Source: Pelomonas sp. Root405 (GTDB taxonomy: Bacteria > Pseudomonadota > Gammaproteobacteria > Burkholderiales > Burkholderiaceae_C). From it: a DNA stretch of 64,000 bases. The stretch covers positions 15,999-79,998 of the forward strand of contig NZ_LMDU01000004.1 in the NCBI RefSeq assembly GCF_001425165.1. Reading direction: 5' to 3'. Shown here piece by piece: positions 10,464 through 18,451 of the stretch. Position numbers and translations under genes: made by a program. Numbering within the stretch: the first letter of the stretch is position 1; every line of letters begins with the position of its first letter. The notes below the pieces were generated by a model. The model made no database searches, was not told the DNA's origin, and saw nothing but the letters and a program-made list of their open reading frames with translations.

Positions 10464-11489
10464 ATGGACCGACTTCCCGGCAGATCCATCCTCAGCACCG
10501 AACTCCGGCTGACAACGCTGGGCCTCGGCGCGGCCGCGCTCGCGGGCCTGTACGAAGCGGTGGACAACGCCACCGCCGCCGCAACGCTGCAGGCCGCCTG
10601 GGACGCCGGCGTGCGCTACTTCGACACGGCGCCGTTCTATGGCTACACGCGCAGCGAGCGCCGCGTCGGCGAGTTCCTGGCGTGCCAACCGCGTGACAAC
10701 TTTGTGCTGTCCACCAAGGTCGGACGGCTCATGCACGCCGATCCCACGGTGCAGGCCGGCAGCGACGGTTGGGCCGACCCCCTGCCCTATCGCCCGGCAT
10801 ACGACTACAGCTACAGCGGCGTGCGCCGCTCCTTCGACGACAGCCTGCAGCGCCTGGGCCTGACGCGCATCGACATCCTGCTGGTGCACGACATCGGCCG
10901 CCTCACCCACGGTGATCGCCATGAGCTGCACTGGCGCGCACTGATCGACGGCGGCGGTTTCCGGGCGCTGGAGGAACTGCGCAACGAGGGCGCCGTGCGC
11001 GCCATCGGCCTGGGCGTGAACGAATGGGAAGTCGCCCAGGCGGCGCTGGCGGTCGCACCGCTGGACTGCGTGCTGCTGGCCGGCCGCTACACGCTGCTGG
11101 AACAAGGCAGCCTGGCATTCATGAACCAATGCTCGTCGGCGGGGGTCAGCGTCATCATCGGCGGCCCCTTCAACTCGGGCCTGCTGGCCGGCCAGGCCAA
11201 GTACGACTACGGCAGCGTGCCGCCCGATGTCCTGCGGCAAGCCCAGGCGCTGGAGGCCGTCTGCGCCGAGTTCGGCGTGCCGCTGCAGGCCGCCGCGCTG
11301 CAGTTCCCGCTTGCGCATCCGGCCGTGTCCAGCGTGCTCGCGGGCATGGGCTCGCCCGAGCAGGTGGCGGCCAATGCCGCGTGGGCGCGCAGCCGCGTCC
11401 CGCGCGAGTTCTGGCTGGCGCTGCGCGAGCGTGGCCTTGTCCACGCCGACGCCTCCTTGCCGGACGACGGCGCCAAGGACGACGCATGA
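10464..11489 (+). CDS. Aldo/keto reductase, L-galactose/L-fucose (D-threo-aldose) 1-dehydrogenase type
   Basis: 341 residues, AKR fold. Catalytic residues fit the family: Asp54 and Tyr59 in YFDTAPFYGYTRSE, Lys in LSTKVGRL and His in LLVHDIGR. This class oxidises the C1 of aldoses such as L-fucose, L-galactose or D-arabinose to the lactone with NAD(P). It starts 13 bp after the binding protein gene and overlaps the lactonase gene by 4 bp (ATGA), so it heads a tightly packed catabolic operon. With the LgoD-, UxaB- and UxaA-like genes downstream, L-galactose is the substrate that makes the whole pathway chemically consistent; L-fucose may also be accepted. The ATG at 10464 was chosen as the first start after the upstream stop that gives a complete N-terminal strand. 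Confidence 0.85.
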   Translation: MDRLPGRSILSTELRLTTLGLGAAALAGLYEAVDNATAAATLQAAWDAGVRYFDTAPFYGYTRSERRVGEFLACQPRDNFVLSTKVGRLMHADPTVQAGSDGWADPLPYRPAYDYSYSGVRRSFDDSLQRLGLTRIDILLVHDIGRLTHGDRHELHWRALIDGGGFRALEELRNEGAVRAIGLGVNEWEVAQAALAVAPLDCVLLAGRYTLLEQGSLAFMNQCSSAGVSVIIGGPFNSGLLAGQAKYDYGSVPPDVLRQAQALEAVCAEFGVPLQAAALQFPLAHPAVSSVLAGMGSPEQVAANAAWARSRVPREFWLALRERGLVHADASLPDDGAKDDA

Positions 11490-12340
11490 AGGTCGACGCG
11501 CATCAACACTTCTGGCGCCTGGCCGACCGCCAGGGCCAGTGGCCGCCGGCTTCGCTCGAAACCATCCATCGGGACTTCGGCCCGCAGGATCTCGAACCGC
11601 ATCGGCAGGCCGTCGGCATCGACGCCACCGTGCTGGTGCAGTCGCTGCCGAGCGTCGCCGACACGCATTGGATGCTGGCGGTGGCCGAGGCGACGCCCTG
11701 GGTGCGCGGCGTCGTCGGCTGGGTCGACTTCAAGGCGCCCGACGCGGCCGACCAAATCGACGCGCTGGCCCGCCACCCGCTGCTCAAGGGCCTGCGGCCG
11801 ATGCTGCAGGACCTGCCCGACGACGACTGGATCGCCGACCCGGCCTGCGGGCCTGCGGCCGAGGCGATGCAGCGCCACGACCTGGTGTTCGACGCGCTGG
11901 TGCTGCCGCGCCAGCTGCCGGCGCTGCGCCGCTTCGCCGCCCGCCACCCGCGGCTGCGCATGGTCATCGACCACGCCGCCAAGCCGCTGATCGCGCGCGG
12001 CACCGTCGAGCCCTGGCTCGGCGACCTCGCCTCGCTGGCCGTCATGCCCCAGGTGCATTGCAAGCTCTCGGGCCTGCTGACCGAGGCCGGCGAGCGCTGC
12101 GACGCAGCGGCCCTGCAACCCTATGTTCAGACGCTCTGGGCCTTGTTCGGCCCGCAGCGCCTGCTCTGGGGCAGCGACTGGCCAGTGCTGCGCCTGGCTG
12201 CCGCCCATAACGATTACGCCGACTGGTGGGCCCTTGCCCACCAGTTGGCCGCCCAGTTCCACCCCCCTCCCGATGCCGACGACCTACGTGCGCTGTTCGG
12301 GGCCAATGCTGTCCGCCTTTACCGACTTGAATCATGTTGA
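11486..12340 (+). CDS. Amidohydrolase-family sugar lactonase (L-galactono/L-fucono-lactonase type)
   Basis: 284 residues of the amidohydrolase_2 family. Metal-site motifs are at the expected places: DAHQHFW at the N-terminus, the VIDHAAKP strand and LLWGSDWPV near the C-terminus. Close relatives hydrolyse L-fuconolactone, L-rhamnonolactone or L-galactonolactone. It directly follows the aldose 1-dehydrogenase that would make such a lactone, with overlapping stop and start codons, and overlaps the next gene by 7 bp. Role: open the aldonolactone to the free aldonate in the cytoplasm; no signal peptide is present. Substrate assignment rests on the neighbours. Confidence 0.85.
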   Translation: MKVDAHQHFWRLADRQGQWPPASLETIHRDFGPQDLEPHRQAVGIDATVLVQSLPSVADTHWMLAVAEATPWVRGVVGWVDFKAPDAADQIDALARHPLLKGLRPMLQDLPDDDWIADPACGPAAEAMQRHDLVFDALVLPRQLPALRRFAARHPRLRMVIDHAAKPLIARGTVEPWLGDLASLAVMPQVHCKLSGLLTEAGERCDAAALQPYVQTLWALFGPQRLLWGSDWPVLRLAAAHNDYADWWALAHQLAAQFHPPPDADDLRALFGANAVRLYRLESC

Positions 12341-13344
12341 CCGTCAGCTGTGAATCCCCCGGCGTTCTCCTCTCCCAAGAACGACCGCTGCCGCAACGTG
12401 CCCCTGGCGAGGTGCTGTTGCGCGTCAAGCGCGTCGGCGTCTGCGGCACCGACCTGCACATCTTCACCGGCCACCAGCCCTATCTCAGCTACCCGCGCGT
12501 CATGGGGCATGAGCTGTCCGGCATCGTCGAACAGGCTGACGCCGACAGCGGCTTCCAGCACGGCGACGCCGTCTACGTGATGCCCTATCTGTCCTGCGGC
12601 CACTGCATCGCCTGCCGACAGGGCAAGACCAACTGCTGCGTGCGCATCCAGGTGCTGGGCGTGCACCGCGACGGCGCCTTCGCCGAGTACGTCAGCGTGC
12701 CGCAGCGCTTCGTCGGCAAGGCCGACGGCATCACGCTGGACCAGGCGGCCATGGTGGAGTTCCTCGCCATCGGCGCGCATGCCGTGCGGCGCGGCGACGT
12801 CGCGGCAGGGCAGCGCGTGCTGGTGGTGGGCGCCGGGCCCATCGGCATCGGCGCGATGCTGTTCGCGTCGCTGCGCGGCGCCACCGTCACCGCCATCGAC
12901 GGCCGCCAGGACCGCCTCGACTTCTCGCGCCGCCATGCCGGCGTGGCCGCGGCCGTGCCGCTTGGTGAGGGCGACGAGGCGGCGCTGTCCCGCCTCACCG
13001 AGGGCGAGTTCTTCGACGTGGTGTTCGACTGCACCGGCAACGCGGCGGCCATGGAGCGCGGCTTTCGCTTCCTCGCCCACGGCGGACGCTATGTGCTGGT
13101 GTCCATCGTGCAGGGCGACATCCGCTTCTCCGACCCCGAGTTCCACAAGCGCGAGGCCACGCTGCTGAGCAGCCGCAACGCCACGACGGAAGATTTCGAG
13201 ACCGTCATGAAAGCGATGCGCGACGGCCTGGTGCCCGACGCGGCGCTGGCCACGCACCGGCTGGCGCTGGCCGATGTGCCCACGGGCTTCTCGCGTTTGC
13301 TGGACCCTGCAGAGGGCGTCATCAAGGCCATCGTCGAATGCTGA
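12334..13344 (+). CDS. lgoD: Zinc-dependent L-galactonate 5-dehydrogenase, LgoD/YjjN type
   Basis: 336 residues, medium-chain zinc alcohol dehydrogenase. Catalytic zinc ligands Cys37 (VGVCGTDLH) and His59-Glu60 (VMGHE), structural zinc cysteines 88, 91, 94 and 102, and the nucleotide loop VVGAGPIGIG are present. Beyond the generic fold it follows E. coli YjjN (LgoD) as I recall that sequence: a His-Gln-Pro-Tyr/Phe stretch with SYPRV and GHE, CxxCxxGxTNCC, GVHxDGxFxEY, SDPEFHK and SRNAT all recur. LgoD oxidises L-galactonate to D-tagaturonate. The next gene is a tagaturonate reductase homologue, which fits. It overlaps the genes on both sides by 7 bp. Confidence 0.83.
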   Translation: MLTVSCESPGVLLSQERPLPQRAPGEVLLRVKRVGVCGTDLHIFTGHQPYLSYPRVMGHELSGIVEQADADSGFQHGDAVYVMPYLSCGHCIACRQGKTNCCVRIQVLGVHRDGAFAEYVSVPQRFVGKADGITLDQAAMVEFLAIGAHAVRRGDVAAGQRVLVVGAGPIGIGAMLFASLRGATVTAIDGRQDRLDFSRRHAGVAAAVPLGEGDEAALSRLTEGEFFDVVFDCTGNAAAMERGFRFLAHGGRYVLVSIVQGDIRFSDPEFHKREATLLSSRNATTEDFETVMKAMRDGLVPDAALATHRLALADVPTGFSRLLDPAEGVIKAIVEC

Positions 13345-14468
13345 CGGCGGCCGGCCATCCCATCCTGCAGTTCGGCACCAGCCGCTTCCTGCAGGCGCAT
13401 GTCGATCTGTTCGTCAGCGAGGCTGCCGAGACCGGCGAGGCGCTGGGTGGCATCACCGTCGTGCAGAGCACGGGCAACCCCGCCAGCACAAGGCGCACGC
13501 AGGCGCTCGCGCGCGCCGAGGGTTTCGACGTCATCGTGCGCGGCCTGGTCGGCGGGCAGCCGCTGGAGTCGCGCAAGACCTGCCGCGCCGTGCGCGAAGC
13601 CTTCCATGCCGCCAGCGACTGGCCGGCCGTTCGCGAGCGCGTGCGCGGTCCGGTGCAGGTGATCGTCTCCAACACTGGCGACGGCGGTTGGACGCTCGAC
13701 GCCGGCGACGCAGCGCCGCTGCTGGCGCCCGACGCCACGGCGCCTGCATCCTTTCCCGCCAAGCTGCTGGTGCTGCTGCACGGCCGCTGGCAGGCGCAGC
13801 CGCATGCCGGCTTGACGCTGCTGCCCTGCGAGCTGGTGTCGCGCAACGGCGACGCGCTGCGCAACCTCGTCTTGACGCTCGCCTGTCAATGGCAATGCGC
13901 GCCCGCCTTCATAGCCTGGCTGCAGACCGGGCCGGTCTGGGCCAACTCGCTCGTGGACCGCATCGTGTCCGAGGCGCTGGAGCCTGTCGGTGCGGTGGCC
14001 GAGCCGTATGCGCTGTGGGCCGTCGAGACGCAGCCCCGGCTACAGCTGCCCTGCCGGCACCCGGCCATCGTCATCACCGACGACCTGGGCCGCCATGAAC
14101 GACTCAAGCTCTTCCTGCTCAACCTTGGCCACACCCTGCTGGCCGAGCTGTGGATGAAGGGCCACCTGCCCGCCGACATGACGGTGCTGCAGGCCATGCA
14201 GGCCCCCGCCCTGCGCGACCCGCTCGAAGCCGCCTGGCAGCAGGAGGTGCTGCCGGTGTTCGACGCCCTCGGCCAGGGCGACGAGGCGCGCAGCTACCTG
14301 GTCGGCCTGCGCGACCGGCTGCTCAACCCCTTCCTAGCGCATCGCCTGGCCGACATCGCGCAGAACCACGCGCTGAAGAAGGCGCGCCGCCTGCAGCCCG
14401 TGGTCGACCTCGCACGCCAGCACCTGCCCGGCCTGCGCCAGCCGCTGCTGCTGGCCGCACTGGCATGA
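13338..14468 (+). CDS. uxaB: Mannitol dehydrogenase-family oxidoreductase, tagaturonate reductase (UxaB) type
   Basis: 376 residues. The N-terminal half has the Rossmann entry ILQFGTSRFLQAHVD, then IVRGL and VIVSNTGDGGW. The C-terminal half has LLPCELVSRNGDALRNLVL, FIAWL and NSLVDRIVSEAL, all landmarks of tagaturonate/fructuronate reductases. It is shorter than E. coli UxaB (about 480 residues), mostly in the middle. The expected reaction is D-tagaturonate to D-altronate with NADH. With the LgoD-like enzyme before it, this inverts C5 of L-galactonate. It overlaps the upstream gene by 7 bp. An alternative is a related polyol or uronate dehydrogenase; the surrounding genes favour tagaturonate. 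Confidence 0.78.
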   Translation: MLTAAGHPILQFGTSRFLQAHVDLFVSEAAETGEALGGITVVQSTGNPASTRRTQALARAEGFDVIVRGLVGGQPLESRKTCRAVREAFHAASDWPAVRERVRGPVQVIVSNTGDGGWTLDAGDAAPLLAPDATAPASFPAKLLVLLHGRWQAQPHAGLTLLPCELVSRNGDALRNLVLTLACQWQCAPAFIAWLQTGPVWANSLVDRIVSEALEPVGAVAEPYALWAVETQPRLQLPCRHPAIVITDDLGRHERLKLFLLNLGHTLLAELWMKGHLPADMTVLQAMQAPALRDPLEAAWQQEVLPVFDALGQGDEARSYLVGLRDRLLNPFLAHRLADIAQNHALKKARRLQPVVDLARQHLPGLRQPLLLAALA

Positions 14469-14473
14469 AAGTG

Positions 14474-14686
14474 AGCCCCTCGCCCATGCTCGCTTCGCTG
14501 AACGCGAGCGAGTCTGGTCTGGGACCGCGCTGCCGCTTGCGCCGCAGCGCTTCGGCAGGGACGGCCAGTCCACTGGACTGGCCGTGTCCGGCCTCAGCCC
14601 CCGAGGGGACGGCGATGCTTGCGGCATTGAGCCGCAAGCACATCGCCAGACGGGCCGGCTTGGGAGCGGCCCGGCGCTCGGCCCGC
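14474..14686. repeat. Dispersed intergenic repeat, copy B, with internal perfect palindrome
   Basis: Fills most of the 293-bp gap between the uxaB-like and mutarotase genes. Both ends match copy A at 3136-3273. The middle block absent from copy A holds a perfect inverted repeat at 14561-14585: arms ACGGCCAGTCCA and TGGACTGGCCGT with a single base between. No open frame of interest crosses it. The remaining 75 bp before the mutarotase gene hold its leader and an AAAAGGAA ribosome binding site. Confidence 0.75.
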
Positions 14687-14761
14687 GACGCCACTACTCA
14701 TGCATCGCGGGTACCGCGTACGCGGCATGGATAACTGATCGACGCTCAAAAGGAACACGCA

Positions 14762-15091
14762 ATGCAACGCATGGGCGTGGTGATCGGCATCGCGCCGGAG
14801 CACATCGCCGAGTACAAGCGCCTGCACGCGGCCGTCTGGCCCGCCGTGCTGGCGCGCCTCGCCGCGTCGAACATCCGCAACTACAGCATCTTCCTGCGCG
14901 AGCCGGAGAACCTGCTGTTCGGCTACTGGGAGTACCACGGCAGCGACTACGCGGCCGACATGGCGGCGATCGCGGCCGACGTCGAAACCCGGCGCTGGTG
15001 GACCTTCTGCAGCCCCTGCCAGCGACCGCTGGACAGCCGCGCCAACGGCGAGCACTGGGCGGCGATGGAGTGCGTCTTCCATGTCGACTGA
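14762..15091 (+). CDS. L-rhamnose/L-fucose mutarotase-family protein (RhaM type)
   Basis: 109 residues, matching the length of the RhaM family (dimeric ferredoxin-like fold). Visible landmarks: YKRLHAAVWPAVLARL, IRNYSIFLREPENLLFGYWEY and a C-terminal Met-Glu-Cys-Val-Phe strand. Such enzymes speed anomer exchange of 6-deoxy or related L-sugars, so a 1-dehydrogenase can use both anomers of an incoming sugar. Here the partner would be the aldose 1-dehydrogenase at 10464. AAAAGGAA lies upstream of the ATG. It overlaps the uxaA homologue by 11 bp, so the two are translated together. Which sugar it acts on is inferred (L-galactose or L-fucose). Confidence 0.85.
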   Translation: MQRMGVVIGIAPEHIAEYKRLHAAVWPAVLARLAASNIRNYSIFLREPENLLFGYWEYHGSDYAADMAAIAADVETRRWWTFCSPCQRPLDSRANGEHWAAMECVFHVD

Positions 15092-16601
15092 CGCCGCAGC
15101 AGCCCTCATCGTGCTGCACCACAGCGACAACGTCGCCGTCGCGCGCGTGGCGCTGACCGCAGACGAAGCACTCCCCCAGCTGCTCGTGCGCAACGCCATC
15201 GCCGCCGGCCACAAGATCGCGCTGCGCGACATCGCGGGCGGCGAGGTCGTGTTGAAGTACGGCCAGCCCATCGGCGTGGCCAGTCGGAACATCTCGGTCG
15301 GCGAGCACGTGCATTCGCACAACCTGGCCATGGCGCGCGCCGAGCCGGCACCGACCGGCCAAACGGCACGCCCGATGCCCTCCGCGCCGAGCGAGCACCT
15401 GACCTTCGAGGGCTATCTGCGCGCCGACGGTCGCGTCGGCACGCGCAACTACATCGGTGTGCTGTCCAGCGTCAATTGCTCCGCCACCGTCTGCAAGGCC
15501 ATCGCCCAGGCCTTCAGCGGCGACGCGCTGGCCGCCTGCCCCGGTGTGGACGGCGTGGTCGCCATCACCCACGGCAGCGGCTGCGGCATGAGTGCCGAGG
15601 GCGAAGGCCTGGAGGTGCTGCGGCGCACGCTGCGCGGCTATGCGACCCACCCCAACTTTGCCGGCGTGGTGCTGATCGGACTGGGCTGCGAGGTGAACCA
15701 GGTCGACCCGCTGGTGCAGGGCTTGCCCGCCGACGCGCGCGCTCGCATCCACACACTGACGGTGCAGCAGGCCGGCGGCACGCGCGAGGCCGTCGAATTC
15801 GGCAAGCAGCTGGTGCGCGAGCTGGCGCTGCAGGCCGGCACCGCCCGGCGCAGCCCGGTGGCGCTGTCGCATCTCGTCGTCGGCCTGCAATGCGGTGGCT
15901 CCGACGGCTACTCGGGCATCAGCGCCAACCCGGCGCTCGGCGCGGCTGTGGACCTGCTGGTGCGCCACGGCGGCACCGCCATCCTGTCGGAGACGCCCGA
16001 AATCTATGGCGCCGAGCACCTGCTTACCGCACGGGCCGCGTCGCCCGACGTGGCCGAGGGGCTGCTGGCCCGCATCCGCTGGTGGGAGGCCTATGCCGCG
16101 CAGCATGGCGCGCAGCTCGACAACAACCCTTCGCCGGGCAACAAGGCCGGCGGCATCACCACCATCCTGGAAAAGTCGCTCGGCGCCGTCGCCAAGGGCG
16201 GCAGCAGCACGCTCAACGACGTGGTCGAGTACGCGCAGCCTGTCAGCGCGAAGGGCCTGGTCTTCATGGACACGCCGGGCTATGACCCGGTGTCCGCCAC
16301 CGGCCAGGTGGCCGGCGGCGCCAACCTGATCTGCTTTACCACCGGCCGCGGTTCGACCTATGGCTGCAAGCCCACGCCATCACTGAAGCTGGCGACGAAC
16401 ACGCGGTTGTTCGAGCGCATGCCACTGGACATGGATTTCAACGCCGGCGGCATCGTCGACGGCACGCAGACGGTGGCCGAGGCCGGCGAGGCGCTGTTCC
16501 GCCTGATGCTCGACACCGCCTCAGGCCGCGCCACGCTCAGCGAGCAGCACGGCCTGGGCGACAACGAGTTCGTGCCCTGGCAGCTGGGTGCGGTGATGTA
16601 G
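15081..16601 (+). CDS. uxaA: Altronate dehydratase
   Basis: 506 residues, close to E. coli UxaA (495). It has an N-terminal SAF-type domain (about residues 1-95: NVAVARVAL, GHKIALRDIAGGEVVLKYG), a short linker, then the catalytic galactarate/altronate dehydratase domain (FEGYLRADGRVGTRNYIGVL, GCGMSAEGEG, GLQCGGSDGYSGISANPALG, DNNPSPGNKAGGITTILEKSLG). The enzyme dehydrates D-altronate to 2-keto-3-deoxy-D-gluconate. This is the last catabolic step in the window; KDG kinase and KDPG aldolase must lie elsewhere. It ends the plus-strand operon and faces the GntR gene at 16626-17357 convergently, with a 24-bp gap in which no convincing terminator was seen. Confidence 0.88.
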   Translation: MSTDAAAALIVLHHSDNVAVARVALTADEALPQLLVRNAIAAGHKIALRDIAGGEVVLKYGQPIGVASRNISVGEHVHSHNLAMARAEPAPTGQTARPMPSAPSEHLTFEGYLRADGRVGTRNYIGVLSSVNCSATVCKAIAQAFSGDALAACPGVDGVVAITHGSGCGMSAEGEGLEVLRRTLRGYATHPNFAGVVLIGLGCEVNQVDPLVQGLPADARARIHTLTVQQAGGTREAVEFGKQLVRELALQAGTARRSPVALSHLVVGLQCGGSDGYSGISANPALGAAVDLLVRHGGTAILSETPEIYGAEHLLTARAASPDVAEGLLARIRWWEAYAAQHGAQLDNNPSPGNKAGGITTILEKSLGAVAKGGSSTLNDVVEYAQPVSAKGLVFMDTPGYDPVSATGQVAGGANLICFTTGRGSTYGCKPTPSLKLATNTRLFERMPLDMDFNAGGIVDGTQTVAEAGEALFRLMLDTASGRATLSEQHGLGDNEFVPWQLGAVM

Positions 16602-16625
16602 CAGGCCGCCCGACGGCGGCGCGCA

Positions 16626-17357
16626 TCAAGCGGCGTTGGCGGCTGCCTTGACGGCAGCTTCCACGGGGTCGCCCGTCCAGCGACCATGCGACGCGATCAG
16701 GTGGCTGCACATGGCAGCGGCGGCGGCCTGCGGGTTGCGCGCTTCCAGCGCCTGCAGGATGGCCTCGTGCTCGGCCAGCGCCGTCTGCCAGGTGTGCACC
16801 GATTCCACATGCCCGCTCATCCGCGACGACAGTGGGCTGTGGCGCCCGTCGAACAGCGTGCCCACCATGTCGACCAGCACCGAGTTGCCGCCCATCTCCG
16901 CGATGCTGATGTGAAAGCGGCGGTCGGCGTCGACCGGCTTGCGGCCGTGGGCATGGTCTTCGCGCATGGCGTCCAGCGCCTCCTCGACGCGTCGCAACCC
17001 CGCCTTGGTGACCCGCGCCGCGGCGAGCGTGATGACGGCGCTTTCCAGCACGACCCGTGCCTGCATCAGCTCGGCCGGGCTGTCCCCCAGCGCAGAGGTC
17101 GCCGTACCGCCAGGCTGCTGACCGGCGGTCACGTAGATGCCCGAGCCGCCGCGGATCTCGATGCGGCCGTCGATTTCCAACGCGATCAGGGCCTCGCGCA
17201 GCGAAGGCCGGGACACGCCGAGCTGCAGCGCAAGCTCGCGCTCGGCGGGCAGGCGGACACCGGCCGCGAGCCCTTCCGACGCGATCAGCGCGCGGACGCG
17301 GTCGGCGACGAGTTGGTATTGGCGGCGCGTCTCGCTACCGCGGGTGGCATTGGGCAT
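16626..17357 (-). CDS. FadR-subfamily GntR transcriptional regulator (copy 1)
   Basis: 243 residues. N-terminal winged helix (about 12-80) with YQLVADRVRALI, GVRLPAERELALQLGVSRPSLREALIALEIDG and RGGSGIYV, then an all-helical FCD domain (about 95-230). Metal-ligand histidines typical of FCD domains are visible in DRRFHISIAEMGGN and in the C-terminal AEHEAI and SHLIASH stretches. The ligand is probably a sugar acid, as in UxuR/ExuR/LgoR relatives. It is highly similar along its length to the next gene, a tandem duplicate. A perfect palindrome lies 14-31 bp upstream of the start and suggests autoregulation. Likely target: the L-galactose-type operon and the CAZyme operon flanking it. Confidence 0.88.
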   Translation of the reverse strand: MPNATRGSETRRQYQLVADRVRALIASEGLAAGVRLPAERELALQLGVSRPSLREALIALEIDGRIEIRGGSGIYVTAGQQPGGTATSALGDSPAELMQARVVLESAVITLAAARVTKAGLRRVEEALDAMREDHAHGRKPVDADRRFHISIAEMGGNSVLVDMVGTLFDGRHSPLSSRMSGHVESVHTWQTALAEHEAILQALEARNPQAAAAAMCSHLIASHGRWTGDPVEAAVKAAANAA

Positions 17358-17370
17358 GTTGGATAAGAAG

Positions 17371-17404
17371 TGGTCACTGGACTGACCAAATGCTAGCGCT
17401 CTCA
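17371..17404 (-). promoter_or_regulatory. Operator region of GntR copy 1
   Basis: Upstream of the minus-strand regulator gene: TGGTCA-CTGGAC-TGACCA (17371-17388), a perfect palindrome of FadR/GntR type. It is followed by TGCTAGCGCTCTCA (17391-17404), which resembles a LacI-family half-symmetric site or overlaps the promoter. The sequence ACTGACC plus ATGCTAGCGCTC recurs upstream of copy 2. Autoregulation is inferred. Confidence 0.6.
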
Positions 17405-17446
17405 GCGCCGTCCGCCGGCATCACGAAAACCCTTGTCACCGAGCCG

Positions 17447-18175
17447 TCAAACCGGCATGGCATTCACGGCATGGGCTTCCGCCGGCTCGGCATGCCAGCG
17501 GCCGTGCGACGCCAGCAGATGGCTGCCCATGGCGGCGGCGGCGGCCTGCGGATTGCGCGCCTCCAGCGCGTCGAGGATGGCCTGGTGCTCGGCCAGCGCA
17601 ACGTGCCAGCCGAGCGGCGATTCGAACCGTCCACTCATGTGCGAGGAGATCGGGCTGTGGCGACCGTCGAACAGGCTGCCCACCATGCTGAGCAGTACCT
17701 GGTTGCCGCACATCTCGGCAATGCCCATGTGGAAGCGCCGGTCCGCATCGACCGGCTTGCGTCCGAAGGCATGGTCTTCGCGCATGGCGGCCAGCGCCTC
17801 GGCGACGCGTTGAAGGCCGGCTGGCGTGACGCGGGCCGCCGCCAGCGTGATGACCGCGGTTTCGAGCACGACGCGGGCCTGCATCAACTCACCCGGGCTC
17901 TCGCCCAGCGCCGAGGTGGCCTCGTCGCCCCGCTCCGGGCTGGCACAGACATAGACGCCCGAGCCGCCACGGATCTCGACCCGGCCGTCGATCTCCAGCG
18001 CGATGAGCGCCTCGCGCAGCGATGGCCGGGACACCCCCAGCTGAGCGGCCAGGTCGCGCTCGGCCGGCAGCCGCGCACCCGCGGCCATGGCGTCGGTCTC
18101 GATCAGCGCACGGATACGGTCGGCGACGAGCTGGTACTGGCGGCGCGCTTCACCGCTGCGAGGAGGATGGGCCAT
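17447..18175 (-). CDS. FadR-subfamily GntR transcriptional regulator (copy 2)
   Basis: 242 residues with the same layout as copy 1: winged helix (YQLVADRIRALIET, RLPAERDLAAQLGVSRPSLR) and FCD domain (DRRFHMGIAEMCGN, LFDGRHSPISSHMSGR, EARNPQAAAAAMGSHLLASHGRW). Roughly three quarters of the residues agree with copy 1 by eye. The recognition helix is identical, so both should read the same operator; differences concentrate in the N-terminus, the linker after the wing and the ligand-side residues. It is transcribed toward copy 1, which begins 90 bp downstream behind its own operator. It is divergent from the GH35 operon, with 276 bp between them. Confidence 0.88.
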   Translation of the reverse strand: MAHPPRSGEARRQYQLVADRIRALIETDAMAAGARLPAERDLAAQLGVSRPSLREALIALEIDGRVEIRGGSGVYVCASPERGDEATSALGESPGELMQARVVLETAVITLAAARVTPAGLQRVAEALAAMREDHAFGRKPVDADRRFHMGIAEMCGNQVLLSMVGSLFDGRHSPISSHMSGRFESPLGWHVALAEHQAILDALEARNPQAAAAAMGSHLLASHGRWHAEPAEAHAVNAMPV

Positions 18176-18193
18176 GCTTCCCTGGCATTAATT

Positions 18194-18220
18194 GGACTGA
18201 CCACAATGCTAGCGCTCACA
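18194..18220 (-). promoter_or_regulatory. Operator region of GntR copy 2
   Basis: GGACTGACCA (18194-18203) followed by TGCTAGCGCTCACA (18207-18220), 19-45 bp upstream of the regulator's start. The pair repeats the arrangement before copy 1, although the outer half of the FadR-type palindrome is less well kept here. Read on the gene's strand it is TGTGAGCGCTAGCA then TGGTCAGTCC. It may be both promoter and operator. Confidence 0.5.
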
Positions 18221-18294
18221 AGCTGCAAATTTTCACCTCATGCTGAAAACCCCTGGTCGGCTCGGCCGGGCGTCACGAGGTGCGGGTATCTACC

Positions 18295-18362
18295 GGTAAG
18301 ACCAAAAGCAGCCTATGGCAAAGTGGCATGACCAAATTGGTTTGACCGAAGGCGGTCGGACC
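18295..18362 (+). promoter_or_regulatory. Promoter/operator cluster of the GH35-GH95-GH43 operon
   Basis: Three GGT-N3-ACC palindromes stand at 18295-18303, 18339-18347 and 18354-18362, 90-157 bp before the GH35 start. Between the first two lies TGGCAAAGTGGCATGACCAA (18316-18335), the block also found before the second ABC importer (6879-6898). The density of sites and the divergent FadR-type gene make this the best candidate control region of the locus. Confidence 0.6.
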
Positions 18363-18451
18363 ATCCGTATCCACTTTCAAGGTCCACTCCACACCAGACC
18401 ACGATCCCATGCCGGTCGGCGCGAGCGCGTCTCCGGCTCGTTCCGCACATC

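Noticed and set aside
14762-15091. Assigning the mutarotase to L-rhamnose use
   Set aside because: No rhamnose isomerase, kinase or aldolase genes are nearby; the surrounding oxidative genes fit L-galactose or L-fucose better.
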